A stretch of 64,000 nt of DNA from NCBI GenBank assembly GCA_024636975.1, contig JAGXGA010000019.1, positions 1-64,000 of the forward strand, in the 5' to 3' direction. Origin of the DNA: Mariniphaga sp. (GTDB lineage: Bacteria > Bacteroidota > Bacteroidia > Bacteroidales > Prolixibacteraceae). Below, piece by piece: positions 1 to 7,622 of the stretch. A program made the position numbers and the translations under genes. Position 1 is the stretch's first letter, and each line of letters begins with the position of its first letter. Below the pieces are notes generated by a model. That model saw only the letters and a program-made list of their open reading frames with translations, did no database searches and was not told the DNA's origin.

Positions 1-153
1 CTTTATCTCAGTATTTGTTGAAAATTCTCCTTTATCACAGTTTAATAAAATATAAGCTGCACGAAAGGCTTGTGATGTATGGCTGCCTTTATTAATTACC
101 TTACTGAGTTCTTCTACCTCGGATTCACTTAGTTTAATTGTATACAGTACCAT
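1..153 (-). CDS. IS630-family transposase, N-terminal fragment (runs off window)
   Basis: The minus-strand frame opens with ATG at 153 and stays open to the window edge, giving 51 visible residues that begin MVLYTIKLSESEVEELSKVI and continue through NKGSHTSQAFRAAYILLNC. This matches the N-terminal helix-turn-helix region of IS630-type transposases (lysine/glycine-rich turn, then the 'RAxxLL' helix). The DDE catalytic domain would lie outside the window. IS630 elements insert at TA dinucleotides; the element's left end should fall within roughly 154-190, directly before the DUF4405 reading frame. The family call rests on a short piece, so it is probable rather than certain. The rest of the element, and whether it is intact, cannot be judged. 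Confidence 0.6.
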   Translation of the reverse strand, partial: MVLYTIKLSESEVEELSKVINKGSHTSQAFRAAYILLNCDKGEFSTNTEIK

Positions 154-190
154 CTTTTTTTGGTAAATATATACAATAAAACCGTCATAT
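1..190. mobile_element. Left end of a probable IS630-type insertion sequence (boundary approximate)
   Basis: The transposase fragment starts at 153 facing out of the window, so 154-190 should hold its leader and terminal inverted repeat. Only one end is visible, so the inverted repeat cannot be confirmed. A TA at 188-189 directly precedes the conserved part of the next gene and is a candidate insertion site; this boundary is inference. Confidence 0.35.
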
Positions 191-230
191 CAAAATTAAC
201 TTAACACTAGATATACTTCTTCTGGCAGGG

Positions 231-452
231 ATGGTTTTAATGATTCTAAGTGGTATTGCCATTGCAAGAACAATTGATTTTTCCTGGCTCAATTTGGGAG
301 GCTCACGCAATTTCTGGCGGGTGATGCATACAAGTTCATCTTTTATTACGCTGACGTTGTTTGGTATTCATCTCGGATTGCACTGGAATTGGGTACTCCG
401 GCGCTTTAAATATAAAAAAGACAAAAAATGGCAAAAAGAATTGGCATCCTGA
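231..452 (+). CDS. DUF4405-type membrane protein, N-terminus probably altered by the adjacent IS
   Basis: A small two-helix membrane protein resembling DUF4405 (cytochrome b561-like): a hydrophobic helix at residues 1-15, a Trp/Gly loop, then a second helix carrying His at 'VMHTSS' and at 'FGIHLGLHW', the typical His-bearing segment that may bind heme. The first ATG (231) lies inside the first helix. The same frame is open back to 180 and encodes KINLTLDILLLAG just upstream, which looks like the true N-terminal segment but has no ATG. The IS630-like end sits exactly there, so the native start was probably lost or replaced. The downstream gene overlaps its 3' end. Members of this family often accompany electron-transfer or flavinylation systems, but no partner is visible here. 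Confidence 0.6.
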   Translation: MVLMILSGIAIARTIDFSWLNLGGSRNFWRVMHTSSSFITLTLFGIHLGLHWNWVLRRFKYKKDKKWQKELAS

Positions 453-922
453 TAATTTCAATAGCAATTATAGTTACTGGAATAATTGCGTTTAACAAGC
501 TTCATTACTGGGAGCAAAGCGTGCGGATTTTTAGTATAAACAAAGAACAATCCTTCAGAAGAGGAGGTGATCGGCATCGCGGTGATTTTAACAGGGATGA
601 AAGACATAACCGCTCTGAAAGATGGAACAGGCAAAACCCCCGCGATTCACGTGATGAGAATCGTGGAAGCCGGTTCGACGAAGGGCAGGCTCTTGTTTTG
701 CCCGATTCTTTGAACCAAACTGAAAATACACGGACAGACCGCAGCTCATTCAGAGACAGCGATTTTAGAAGAGAAGGACATCACCGGGGTGATTCTCGCC
801 GGAGTAGCAGTATTCGTCTTGAAAATGCAGGCTGGTTTCTTGCAGCATTTGCTATGTTTACTGTTGTTACCATTTACATCGATAAAATAATAAAAAGAAT
901 TCGATACGGTTTTTTCAGGTAG
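428..922 (+). CDS. Hypothetical two-helix membrane protein with Arg/Asp/Ser-rich linker
   Basis: Starts 25 bases inside the end of the DUF4405 gene, implying translational coupling. The 164-residue product has a transmembrane segment at about residues 5-23, a long highly charged, low-complexity stretch at about 42-130 dominated by Arg, Asp, Ser, His and Gly (motifs such as RRGGDRHRGD and RREGHHRGDS), a second transmembrane segment at about 134-153, and a short basic tail. The linker is presumably disordered and, with both ends in the membrane, most likely extracytoplasmic. I do not recognise the family. Overlap suggests it works with the DUF4405 protein. It is probably genuine because the hydrophobic ends are well formed and the frame is clean. 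Confidence 0.6.
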   Translation: MAKRIGILIISIAIIVTGIIAFNKLHYWEQSVRIFSINKEQSFRRGGDRHRGDFNRDERHNRSERWNRQNPRDSRDENRGSRFDEGQALVLPDSLNQTENTRTDRSSFRDSDFRREGHHRGDSRRSSSIRLENAGWFLAAFAMFTVVTIYIDKIIKRIRYGFFR

Positions 923-1054
923 TGAATTGCCTTAGTCATTTAGTAAGCTTTAGTTGGCTGAACAAACTGGAAACCGGTGAGTATAAAAAACTTCCGGGCA
1001 AGCGGGTTGAGTAATTGATTATAATTGGCTGAAATGATTTAATCACAATTTTCA

Positions 1055-1062
1055 TACATTTG
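1055..1062 (+). promoter_or_regulatory. Candidate -7 element TACATTTG
   Basis: Matches the Bacteroidota -7 consensus TAnnTTTG, 40 bases before the start codon at 1103. No -33 TTTG is found at the usual distance (a TTGG at 1025-1028 is too far), so support is partial. Confidence 0.35.
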
Positions 1063-1102
1063 CAAAAAGATCATTTTAATACCAACTTATTCAACCAAAA
1101 AA

Positions 1103-1603
1103 ATGGATTACAGCGAAAGTAGAAAGCGGGTACAAGACCTGCCCATTTACAAAAAGGGTGAAGAGATTTATGATCTGACCCGTAAAATCTGCGATTTGAT
1201 TCCTGAAGAAAATGATCACCTGCAACATTTAAAAGGACAAATGCTTTCAGATGCCAGGATGCTTATTGTAAAAGTGGCCGGCGCCGAGGGTGGTGATTTG
1301 TACGATTTGCGAATGGAAGCAGCAGCCATTATCCGCAAGGCAGCGCATGATTTGATGGTTTCAAACCATTCCCTGAAAAGATTCGGATTTAAAGAAGTGG
1401 AGTATTTTGATATCGTAAGGGAATTAATTGAAGAGTACCGCCTGCTTTTTATCGACTGGGTGGCCGGGTTTGACCAGACGAACTTCTATATTGATCGTTG
1501 GGGATTGTTTAATCCTCCCGGTGTGGGCCCTTTCGACAAAGATCCCGACGATGACATTCCATTTAATCCTGAAGATTTTTTCGATGAGGACGATGAAGAC
1601 TGA
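1103..1603 (+). CDS. Four-helix-bundle-like protein with acidic C-terminal tail
   Basis: The 166-residue product begins with a helical region containing 'DLPIYKKGEEIYDLTRKI', which resembles the opening 'LPVYKKA-x-E' of the four-helix-bundle family associated with 23S rRNA intervening sequences. Helices continue to about residue 120. The C-terminal 30 residues are Pro/Asp/Glu-rich, ending in DEDDED. Function is unknown. The gene is isolated, with its own candidate promoter, and converges on the DMT transporter gene, from which 85 bases separate it. Family placement is by pattern only; the acidic tail is not part of that family as I know it. Confidence 0.6.
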   Translation: MDYSESRKRVQDLPIYKKGEEIYDLTRKICDLIPEENDHLQHLKGQMLSDARMLIVKVAGAEGGDLYDLRMEAAAIIRKAAHDLMVSNHSLKRFGFKEVEYFDIVRELIEEYRLLFIDWVAGFDQTNFYIDRWGLFNPPGVGPFDKDPDDDIPFNPEDFFDEDDED

Positions 1604-1688
1604 AGCCATGAAAAAACCGGATTTATTCCCGTTGAGTTAACCACCATAAGGCAGGTACACGATAAATTTCAAAAAAAACAATTTGAAA

Positions 1689-2594
1689 TTAAATTCTCCG
1701 TCTCTTTAAAAATCCGGCCCTTGCCACTGTCATTACCAATACTCCCACAATGGTGATCAGACCTCCTATAAGTTGGTGGGGAAGCGGAAAAGTTCCAAAA
1801 AAGAACCAGGCACCAATCAACACAAATATTCCTTTCAGGCTTTGAACTACCGAAGAGCGGGAAGCTTCAATGTAGCTAAACGAATAGTATAGGGCCAGAA
1901 TGGCAATAAATGGCCCAAGTAATGCACCAATAACTATATTTTGCAAGGCGGATGCGGGAATATTAAATGACTGCCCGTAAATAAAAAACATAATAAATGA
2001 AAATACCAGCAGCCATACCGAGCGATTTAAGTTTAACAACTCTGCGCTTATTTTCCGGACATGTACCTTCACAACCAGGGAGGCAATTGTGGCAAAAATG
2101 GCATTAATAACAACAACCCCTGTACCCGGGATAAAAAATTTCTGCCAGGAGGTTTCCCCGGAATAACTAATAATGAAAGCTCCGACGAGCGCCAGTGCGG
2201 CACCCCCTGTTTCAATGGGCCCAAAACGTTCGCCAAGAATAAATACACCTCCCAGGGCAAGCATAACCGGGAACATATTTCCTAAAAAGGAGGTCACTGC
2301 CGGATCAGGAATAATAAATATTGAAAGATAAAAGGTAGTGGCTGTCAGGATTTCCAGCACACCCAGTGCAATCAATACATGCACCTGTCGTTTTGTAAGT
2401 TTTTTTATCTGCCCCAGCTTCCCCTTTGCCATCGACCAGGCCAGCATGGCGATGGTGCATACGGCAAACCAGTAAACTCCAAACTGAGCCATGTGGACCT
2501 CACTAAAAGCCGCTTTGCTGAAAATGTATTCACTTGCAAAGGCAACTGTGCCGATTAATGCAAATAAGTACCCCTTAAACCTGTTTGATCTCAT
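1689..2594 (-). CDS. EamA-type (DMT superfamily) transporter
   Basis: The 301-residue product is almost entirely hydrophobic with about ten predicted transmembrane helices arranged as two EamA repeats (about residues 8-140 and 155-290). The start of repeat one is 'FALIGTVAFASEYIFSKAAF', and basic residues (FLKRRRI) end the chain, as in many DMT permeases. Such proteins move metabolites or drugs across the inner membrane; the substrate cannot be read from sequence. It is a single gene, convergent with the four-helix-bundle gene. A candidate -7 box lies on the minus strand at 2639-2646 (TACTTTTG), 45 bases before the start. Confidence 0.85.
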   Translation of the reverse strand: MRSNRFKGYLFALIGTVAFASEYIFSKAAFSEVHMAQFGVYWFAVCTIAMLAWSMAKGKLGQIKKLTKRQVHVLIALGVLEILTATTFYLSIFIIPDPAVTSFLGNMFPVMLALGGVFILGERFGPIETGGAALALVGAFIISYSGETSWQKFFIPGTGVVVINAIFATIASLVVKVHVRKISAELLNLNRSVWLLVFSFIMFFIYGQSFNIPASALQNIVIGALLGPFIAILALYYSFSYIEASRSSVVQSLKGIFVLIGAWFFFGTFPLPHQLIGGLITIVGVLVMTVARAGFLKRRRI

Positions 2595-2793
2595 TCAGAA
2601 AAATTACAGTATTTATATTCCCTTTTTAAACAGGCCAGCAAAAGTATAAAAATTTAACTCTGCGTCTTTCAAGAGTTGAAAACTCACCTGCATTACACAA
2701 GCCGGAAATCAGGTTTCCAGTTTTTAAAGCCGAACTGAAAAACCTCTTACTGGCAACTTTTCGCAGAATCATTGTAGGGACCTTCTCCGGACT

Positions 2794-2903
2794 AAACTCA
2801 ATGTAAACTCAATATAAACTCAGTATTAACTCAATGTAAACTCAATTATAATTGAATTTATATTGAGTTATGGTTGAGTTAATGCTGAATTGATACTGAA
2901 TTT
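2794..2903. repeat. 110-bp palindrome made of ten 11-bp units, copy 1
   Basis: Five AAACTCA-type units begin at 2794, 2805, 2816, 2827 and 2838. Five inverted TGA(G/A)TT-type units begin at 2853, 2864, 2875, 2886 and 2897. All steps are exactly 11 bases. The symmetry centre is the perfect 12-mer CAATTATAATTG at 2843-2854. Arms are imperfect complements. A near-identical architecture with the same centre lies at 34470-34579. It could form a long hairpin in RNA or a cruciform in DNA, or present helically phased protein sites. I do not recognise a named family. Confidence 0.85.
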
Positions 2904-2960
2904 GATTAGGAGTATGTATGTATTATGAAAGCACCTTTTTATCAGTATGGTTTTCAAAAT

Positions 2961-3311
2961 GTCGGACTTGGAAAGTCCGACTCCCCGTGGCTTCTGCTCC
3001 GATAGGCACCGTAGCCATTTTGTACTGCAAACCCACGGGACTTTGAGTTTCCAACTCAAAGATTTTTGATACTGTTTAAAAGGTAAAATTTCCGGTACAG
3101 AAACTTCCCTCTTGTTCCGAAAAATGTCGGACTTGCAAAGTCCGACTCCCGGTAGCCACTGCACCGACAGACACCGTAGCCATTTTGTACTGTAGGCCCA
3201 CGGGACTTTGAGTTTCCAACTCAAAGATTTTTGATACTATTTAAAAGGTAAAATTTCTGTAACAGATACTTCGCTCTTGTTCCCGAAAATGTCGGACTTG
3301 GAAAGTCCGAC
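2961..3311. repeat. REP/BIME-like tandem array, 165-bp period
   Basis: Hairpin A has stem GTCGGACT/AGTCCGAC with a 5-base loop and occurs at 2961-2981, 3126-3146 and 3291-3311. Hairpin B has stem CTTTGAGT/ACTCAAAG and occurs at 3041-3061 and 3206-3226. Read on opposite strands, both have loop TGGAA (TGCAA in the second A copy). The spacing A-A and B-B is exactly 165 bases, and the sequence between hairpins is also conserved. Opposed small hairpins in alternation resemble REP/BIME units mobilised by REP-associated tyrosine transposases; no such gene is in the window. The array sits at the 3' end of the GH3 gene and may also shield or terminate its transcript. Confidence 0.8.
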
Positions 3312-3360
3312 TCCCGGGGGGATCTGTTCCTTTTTGGCAATTTTACACTTCCTGATCAGC

Positions 3361-5649
3361 CTATCTGAACGAAAATTGAGCCTGTTTTACATCCTCACTG
3401 TTTGTGCCTATAAAAACCTCAAACTCTCCTGGTTCAGCAAGGTACTCCAGGTAGTAATTGTAAAACTTTAAATCGTCTTCCGTTATTTTAAAATTGATCG
3501 CGCGCGATTCACCTGCCTCAAGAAATATCTTCTGAAATCCTTTCAATTCCTTTACTGGTCGGGTAATGCCGGCAACCATATCGTGGATATACATCTGCAC
3601 CACCTCATGCCCATCGTATTTACCGGTATTGGTAACCGTAACACTTGCGGTTAATGTTCCTCCGGCAGAGAATTCCCTTTTGTTAAGCTTAACATCGCTG
3701 TATTCAAAGGTGGTATAGCTTAATCCATATCCAAAAGGATACAAGGGTGAGTTGGGCACATCGAGGTAGTTGGAACGGAATTTCTGAAACACATCCCCCT
3801 CATTGGGTCGTCCTGTGGTACGATGCGCATAATAAATGGGTATCTGTCCTACATTTCTTGGGAATGTCATTGTAAGTTTTCCTGAAGGATTGTAATCGCC
3901 GAACAATACATCGGCAATAGCATTTCCTGCTTCCACACCCGGGTGCCAGGTAAGCAGTATGGCATCAGCAAGTTCCATTTCCTCTTCAATAGTCATTGGA
4001 CGGGCAGCCATTAAAACCAATACCAGGGGCTTGCCGGTTTCCTTCAGCCGGCGGAGGAGTTTTTTCTGAGGCTCCAGCAATGACAGGTTTGACATGCTTC
4101 CGGATTCGCCGCTCATTTCAGAAGCCTCACCTACAACAGCAACTATTACATCGGCCTTTTCGGCTGCAGTCATTGCTTCTTCCAGCATTTCTTCAGGCGA
4201 ACGGTCATCGATATCGATCCGGGTTCCAAAAACATTTACCTTTTCTGCAAATTCAGGATCATCTGAAATATTGGACCCTTTGGCATAAACCACATCCGAC
4301 TCAGTACCCGCCAAGTTCTTAACTCCTTCGAGTATAGGAACCGAAAGCTGCGGATCGCCGGTAGGCGCCCAGGTTCCAAGCATGTTGTTTTTATTATTAG
4401 CCAGGGGTCCGACTAAGGCAATTGTACCTGATTTATTGAGTGGCAATACCTGGTTCTCATTTTTAAGCAACACAAAGGTACGGGCTGCCACTTCACGGGC
4501 TACCGCCCGGTGTTCATCAGAAAGTATGTCTTTTTCGGGCCTTGCTTCATCAACATACCGGAAAGGATCGTCAAACAATCCCAGCTTATATTTTGCCTCC
4601 AGTACCCTGCGGCAAGCCTTGTTTATATCCTCCTCCGTTACTTCTCCTTCTTCAAGCGACTTTGGGAGGGTGGTTAAAAACCCTTCACCTACCATATCCA
4701 TATCCAACCCGGCTTTAAGCGACATTGCTGAAACCTGCTGCAGATCGCCCAATCCATGGGCAATCATTTCATTCACCGAGGTATAATCCGATACCACAAA
4801 GCCATCGAACCCCCATCGTTCACGCAGTACATCAGTCAGCAGCCATTTGTTGCCGGTGGCCGGTATTCCTTCCACATCATTAAAAGACGACATTATGCTT
4901 CCAACGTCTGCATCAATTGCTGCCTTAAATGGTGGGAAATAAACATTGAACATACGGTTACGGCTCATGTCTACAGTATTGTAATCGCGTCCCGCTTCCG
5001 CGGCGCCATACAGTGCAAAATGCTTAACAGTAGCCATCATGGTGCGCGGATCGGCTAAATCGTTTCCCTGGTACCCGTTTACCATAGCACGGGCCACCTG
5101 GGCACCAAGGTAGGGGTCTTCTCCTGCCCCTTCGGCAACACGACCCCAGCGTGGATCAAAGGCGATGTCAACCATTGGCGAAAAGTTCCAGAATATACCA
5201 TCGGCAGTAGCTTCAACTGCAGCCACTTCGGCTACCTTTTTAATAAGTTCCATATCCCAGCTGGCCGACAAGCCAAGCGGTATCGGGAATGTAGTTTTAT
5301 AGCCGTGAATAACATCCGAGCCAAAAAGCATTGGAATACCAAGCCTGGTTTGTTTTACTGCCAACTCCTGTGCCTTACGAACTAACTCCGGACCGTAAAC
5401 ACCAAATATTCCCCCTACATTACCTGCTTTGATTTTACCTTCCACATCGGTACTAACAGCCTCCCCTGTGGGAATACCTCCTCCCGGAGTTATCAGGTTT
5501 AGCTGGCCGATTTTTTCTTCTATGGTCATTTTTGCCATTAACTCTTTTACGAAGGAATCCATGTTTGGATATTTTGGATCCGGATTTTGTGCAAAGGAAC
5601 TACTTACTGTAAACAGTAAACCCAATAAATAAAAAGCTATTCGTTTCAT
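3361..5649 (-). CDS. bglX: GH3 beta-glucosidase, BglX-type, secreted
   Basis: The 762-residue protein has a signal peptide (about 1-20, ending SSFAQ), the GH3 N-terminal TIM-barrel-like domain, the GH3 C-terminal domain, and a fibronectin III-like domain at about 665-755; this is the standard BglX architecture and length. Lys209-His210 lie in 'VKHFALYG', and the nucleophile should be Asp288 in 'FVVSDY'. A 'SGESGS' segment near residue 490 matches the acid/base loop. It removes terminal beta-glucosyl residues in the periplasm. As the last gene of the locus that starts at susC, it would finish degradation of oligosaccharides made by the GH144 enzymes. Related Bacteroides GH3 enzymes beside GH144 prefer sophorose. 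Linkage preference here is inferred from context. Confidence 0.93.
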   Translation of the reverse strand: MKRIAFYLLGLLFTVSSSFAQNPDPKYPNMDSFVKELMAKMTIEEKIGQLNLITPGGGIPTGEAVSTDVEGKIKAGNVGGIFGVYGPELVRKAQELAVKQTRLGIPMLFGSDVIHGYKTTFPIPLGLSASWDMELIKKVAEVAAVEATADGIFWNFSPMVDIAFDPRWGRVAEGAGEDPYLGAQVARAMVNGYQGNDLADPRTMMATVKHFALYGAAEAGRDYNTVDMSRNRMFNVYFPPFKAAIDADVGSIMSSFNDVEGIPATGNKWLLTDVLRERWGFDGFVVSDYTSVNEMIAHGLGDLQQVSAMSLKAGLDMDMVGEGFLTTLPKSLEEGEVTEEDINKACRRVLEAKYKLGLFDDPFRYVDEARPEKDILSDEHRAVAREVAARTFVLLKNENQVLPLNKSGTIALVGPLANNKNNMLGTWAPTGDPQLSVPILEGVKNLAGTESDVVYAKGSNISDDPEFAEKVNVFGTRIDIDDRSPEEMLEEAMTAAEKADVIVAVVGEASEMSGESGSMSNLSLLEPQKKLLRRLKETGKPLVLVLMAARPMTIEEEMELADAILLTWHPGVEAGNAIADVLFGDYNPSGKLTMTFPRNVGQIPIYYAHRTTGRPNEGDVFQKFRSNYLDVPNSPLYPFGYGLSYTTFEYSDVKLNKREFSAGGTLTASVTVTNTGKYDGHEVVQMYIHDMVAGITRPVKELKGFQKIFLEAGESRAINFKITEDDLKFYNYYLEYLAEPGEFEVFIGTNSEDVKQAQFSFR

Positions 5650-5793
5650 ATCTGTGATATTTTAATTATTCCAATTGTTCTTAAGCCAGCATTTCCCATA
5701 TGCTGTTGCCAAACTCAAAACTTACTATGAGAAACTTTTAGCCTAACGTCCATTATATTTCAGACAAATATTACATCTGCTTTGTTGAATGCC

Positions 5794-7611
5794 TCAAGGC
5801 ACATTTTGCACGTTTGTTTTTTTTGATATGCCATTTTCATTAAAAGCCTCAAGCTGCAAGAAATACTCCTGCCCTTTATTCAGGGCTCTCAACTCATAGT
5901 TATTATCACCATAAATCATTACCGAATTGTTTAGTTTTTTTTCTGCAATACCCCAGTAGAGCGTATAACCCATGGCATCATCAACAGCATCCCATGAAAT
6001 ATCGGCATTGCGTTCATCGGTCTGCCGTTTTACAATGAAGGAAGAAGGTGTCAAAGGTTTTTCACCGTTTCCGTTTCCAAATACCCTGAACTCACCAATC
6101 GCCAGGTACCGGTTAGGGAAGTATTTATTTTTGAACTTTACATACCTGCCTTGTACCGGTTTTTCCAGTTCGATGTAGGCATGAGGCCGGTCCTCCCGGT
6201 TATCTGAAAAATCAATTGCGATTTGCCACTGTTTACCATTCTGTGAAGTTTCAATGATAAACTGCTGCCTAAGGGTATCGGGTTTTCCAAATATACTGGC
6301 ATTGAAATCCTGGTAGTTTATCTGAACAGCATTAATTGTCATCGTTCGACCGAGGTCCATTTCAAACCAGATTGAATCGCTGTTGCTTTCTGCCACCCAT
6401 AAGGTCCGGATGTTCTCGTCGTTCAACATTTGAGAGGAATAATCCGGCTTCTCCTGTTCCGGCATGTAACCTTCTTCATATTCATCCACCACATTTCGTT
6501 TTACCCCTTTGAGGATGGAATTCGTCCGCACCGGCTTATCTTTCGACAGCAGCATCCATCCTGTAAACCGGTTTTTATGGGCAGCCACTTTTTCATCAGG
6601 CAGATAATGCGGATAATCGCCGTATGCGGTGTTTACATACATCTGTCCATCGGGTTCAAAGCCTGCCGGAAACATACCTAACCTTCGTTCAAACTTGTAA
6701 TTTACTGAAATTGCCATTGTTGAAAAGTGCCAATAGTTGTCGTTATTATCCTGCACCGTACTACCGTGACCCGAACCCTTTAAAAATCCACCGGGTTTGT
6801 ATGCTATGGGGTTATAAGGAGCATATTTAAATGGGCCCAACGGATTATCGGATGTATAAACCCCATCGGCATAAACATTCCACTGCGTTCCGGGTGCGCC
6901 GTATTCAAGGTAATACGTGTTGTTGTGCTTTACCATCCAGGGCCCTTCAATGAAGGGATCGAGATCGGACCGATGGTCCTGCCCGAAACGCTCCCACCCA
7001 TGATTTTCAGGGTCGAGATTAAACAAGTCGACCTGCTCGCCCATGGGAATGTAAAAATTATCGGCATCCAGTTCTACACCTCTTATAGGCCATTTGTTGG
7101 AAGATTCTTCATACAGGTATACCCTTTCGTTATCATCAACAAAGATGTTGGGGTCCTGAATTCCTCCCGGAGGATTCATTACTGCAAAATTTGTTTTCCA
7201 GTCACCAAGCTCAGGGTTATCGGTTTCTATAACCGGCCCTCTGCCCGAAGGATCGCCGTAAACCAGAATTTTATCGTCTTTGACTGCCGCAGCAGGCGCA
7301 TTGGAACCACTGAAATACCAGCTTTGTGGCCGGATAAATTCCCACCTGCTCATATCCTCTGAGACCCAGTATCCGTGCGACCGGGTAACAAACATATAGT
7401 ATTTCCCCCTGAAATTTACAACTGCAGGATCGGCACCCGACCGGTAGGAAACATCGGTGTTTGCCCTGTAGTGGGACATATACGTATAATCAACATCCAA
7501 CGGGTTGCAGTAAGTGCTTTTTGAAGTTGTTTGCCCTGCAAGGGAGCCGGCAGCAAGGAAAGCGATAGCAGCAATCCAAATTCTTTTTCTGTATATTCCA
7601 GTTGTTTTCAT
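5794..7611 (-). CDS. GH43-like protein with discoidin and fibronectin III domains
   Basis: The 605-residue protein has a signal peptide (about 1-26), a five-bladed beta-propeller of GH43 type (about 30-370), an F5/8 type C (discoidin-like) domain (about 395-510), and a fibronectin III domain (about 520-605). The three GH43 carboxylates appear present: Asp61 in 'SGADPAV', Asp153 in 'IQDPNIF', and Glu222 in 'FIEGPWM'. GH43 enzymes usually act on arabinosides, xylosides or galactosides; the specificity here is unknown, and the family covers many activities. It lies 11 bases downstream of the sulfatase and is surely cotranscribed with it, suggesting the two act on the same decorated glycan. A carbohydrate-binding role for the discoidin domain is likely. 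Confidence 0.82.
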   Translation of the reverse strand: MKTTGIYRKRIWIAAIAFLAAGSLAGQTTSKSTYCNPLDVDYTYMSHYRANTDVSYRSGADPAVVNFRGKYYMFVTRSHGYWVSEDMSRWEFIRPQSWYFSGSNAPAAAVKDDKILVYGDPSGRGPVIETDNPELGDWKTNFAVMNPPGGIQDPNIFVDDNERVYLYEESSNKWPIRGVELDADNFYIPMGEQVDLFNLDPENHGWERFGQDHRSDLDPFIEGPWMVKHNNTYYLEYGAPGTQWNVYADGVYTSDNPLGPFKYAPYNPIAYKPGGFLKGSGHGSTVQDNNDNYWHFSTMAISVNYKFERRLGMFPAGFEPDGQMYVNTAYGDYPHYLPDEKVAAHKNRFTGWMLLSKDKPVRTNSILKGVKRNVVDEYEEGYMPEQEKPDYSSQMLNDENIRTLWVAESNSDSIWFEMDLGRTMTINAVQINYQDFNASIFGKPDTLRQQFIIETSQNGKQWQIAIDFSDNREDRPHAYIELEKPVQGRYVKFKNKYFPNRYLAIGEFRVFGNGNGEKPLTPSSFIVKRQTDERNADISWDAVDDAMGYTLYWGIAEKKLNNSVMIYGDNNYELRALNKGQEYFLQLEAFNENGISKKTNVQNVP

Positions 7612-7622
7612 TTCAATATACC

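Larger units (their letters stand above)
2595..3360. other. Gene-free, repeat-rich gap
   Basis: Between the transporter start and the GH3 stop there is no credible gene. The gap holds the transporter's candidate promoter, a 110-bp palindrome of 11-bp units, and a 165-bp tandem array of paired hairpins; each is listed separately. Open frames over the array exist only because the repeats lack stops. Confidence 0.8.

Noticed and set aside
1665-1690. A-rich hairpin AATTTCAAA/TTTGAAATT as a terminator between the convergent genes
   Set aside because: The stem is only A-T rich and its T run is in the loop rather than after it, so it is not a convincing factor-independent terminator; it also overlaps the transporter stop codon.
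2868-3224. 118-codon minus-strand open frame over the hairpin array
   Set aside because: Its protein is two copies of the same repeat translated (SLSWKLKVPW-type stretches), with no protein-like features; the frame is open because the 165-bp unit has no stop in that phase.
2961-3311. CRISPR array
   Set aside because: The 165-bp period contains long conserved spacers and two different hairpins; CRISPR repeats are short and spacers are unique. No cas genes are present.
3277-3471. 64-codon plus-strand frame overlapping the end of the GH3 gene
   Set aside because: It starts in the repeat array and runs antisense through a well-supported gene.
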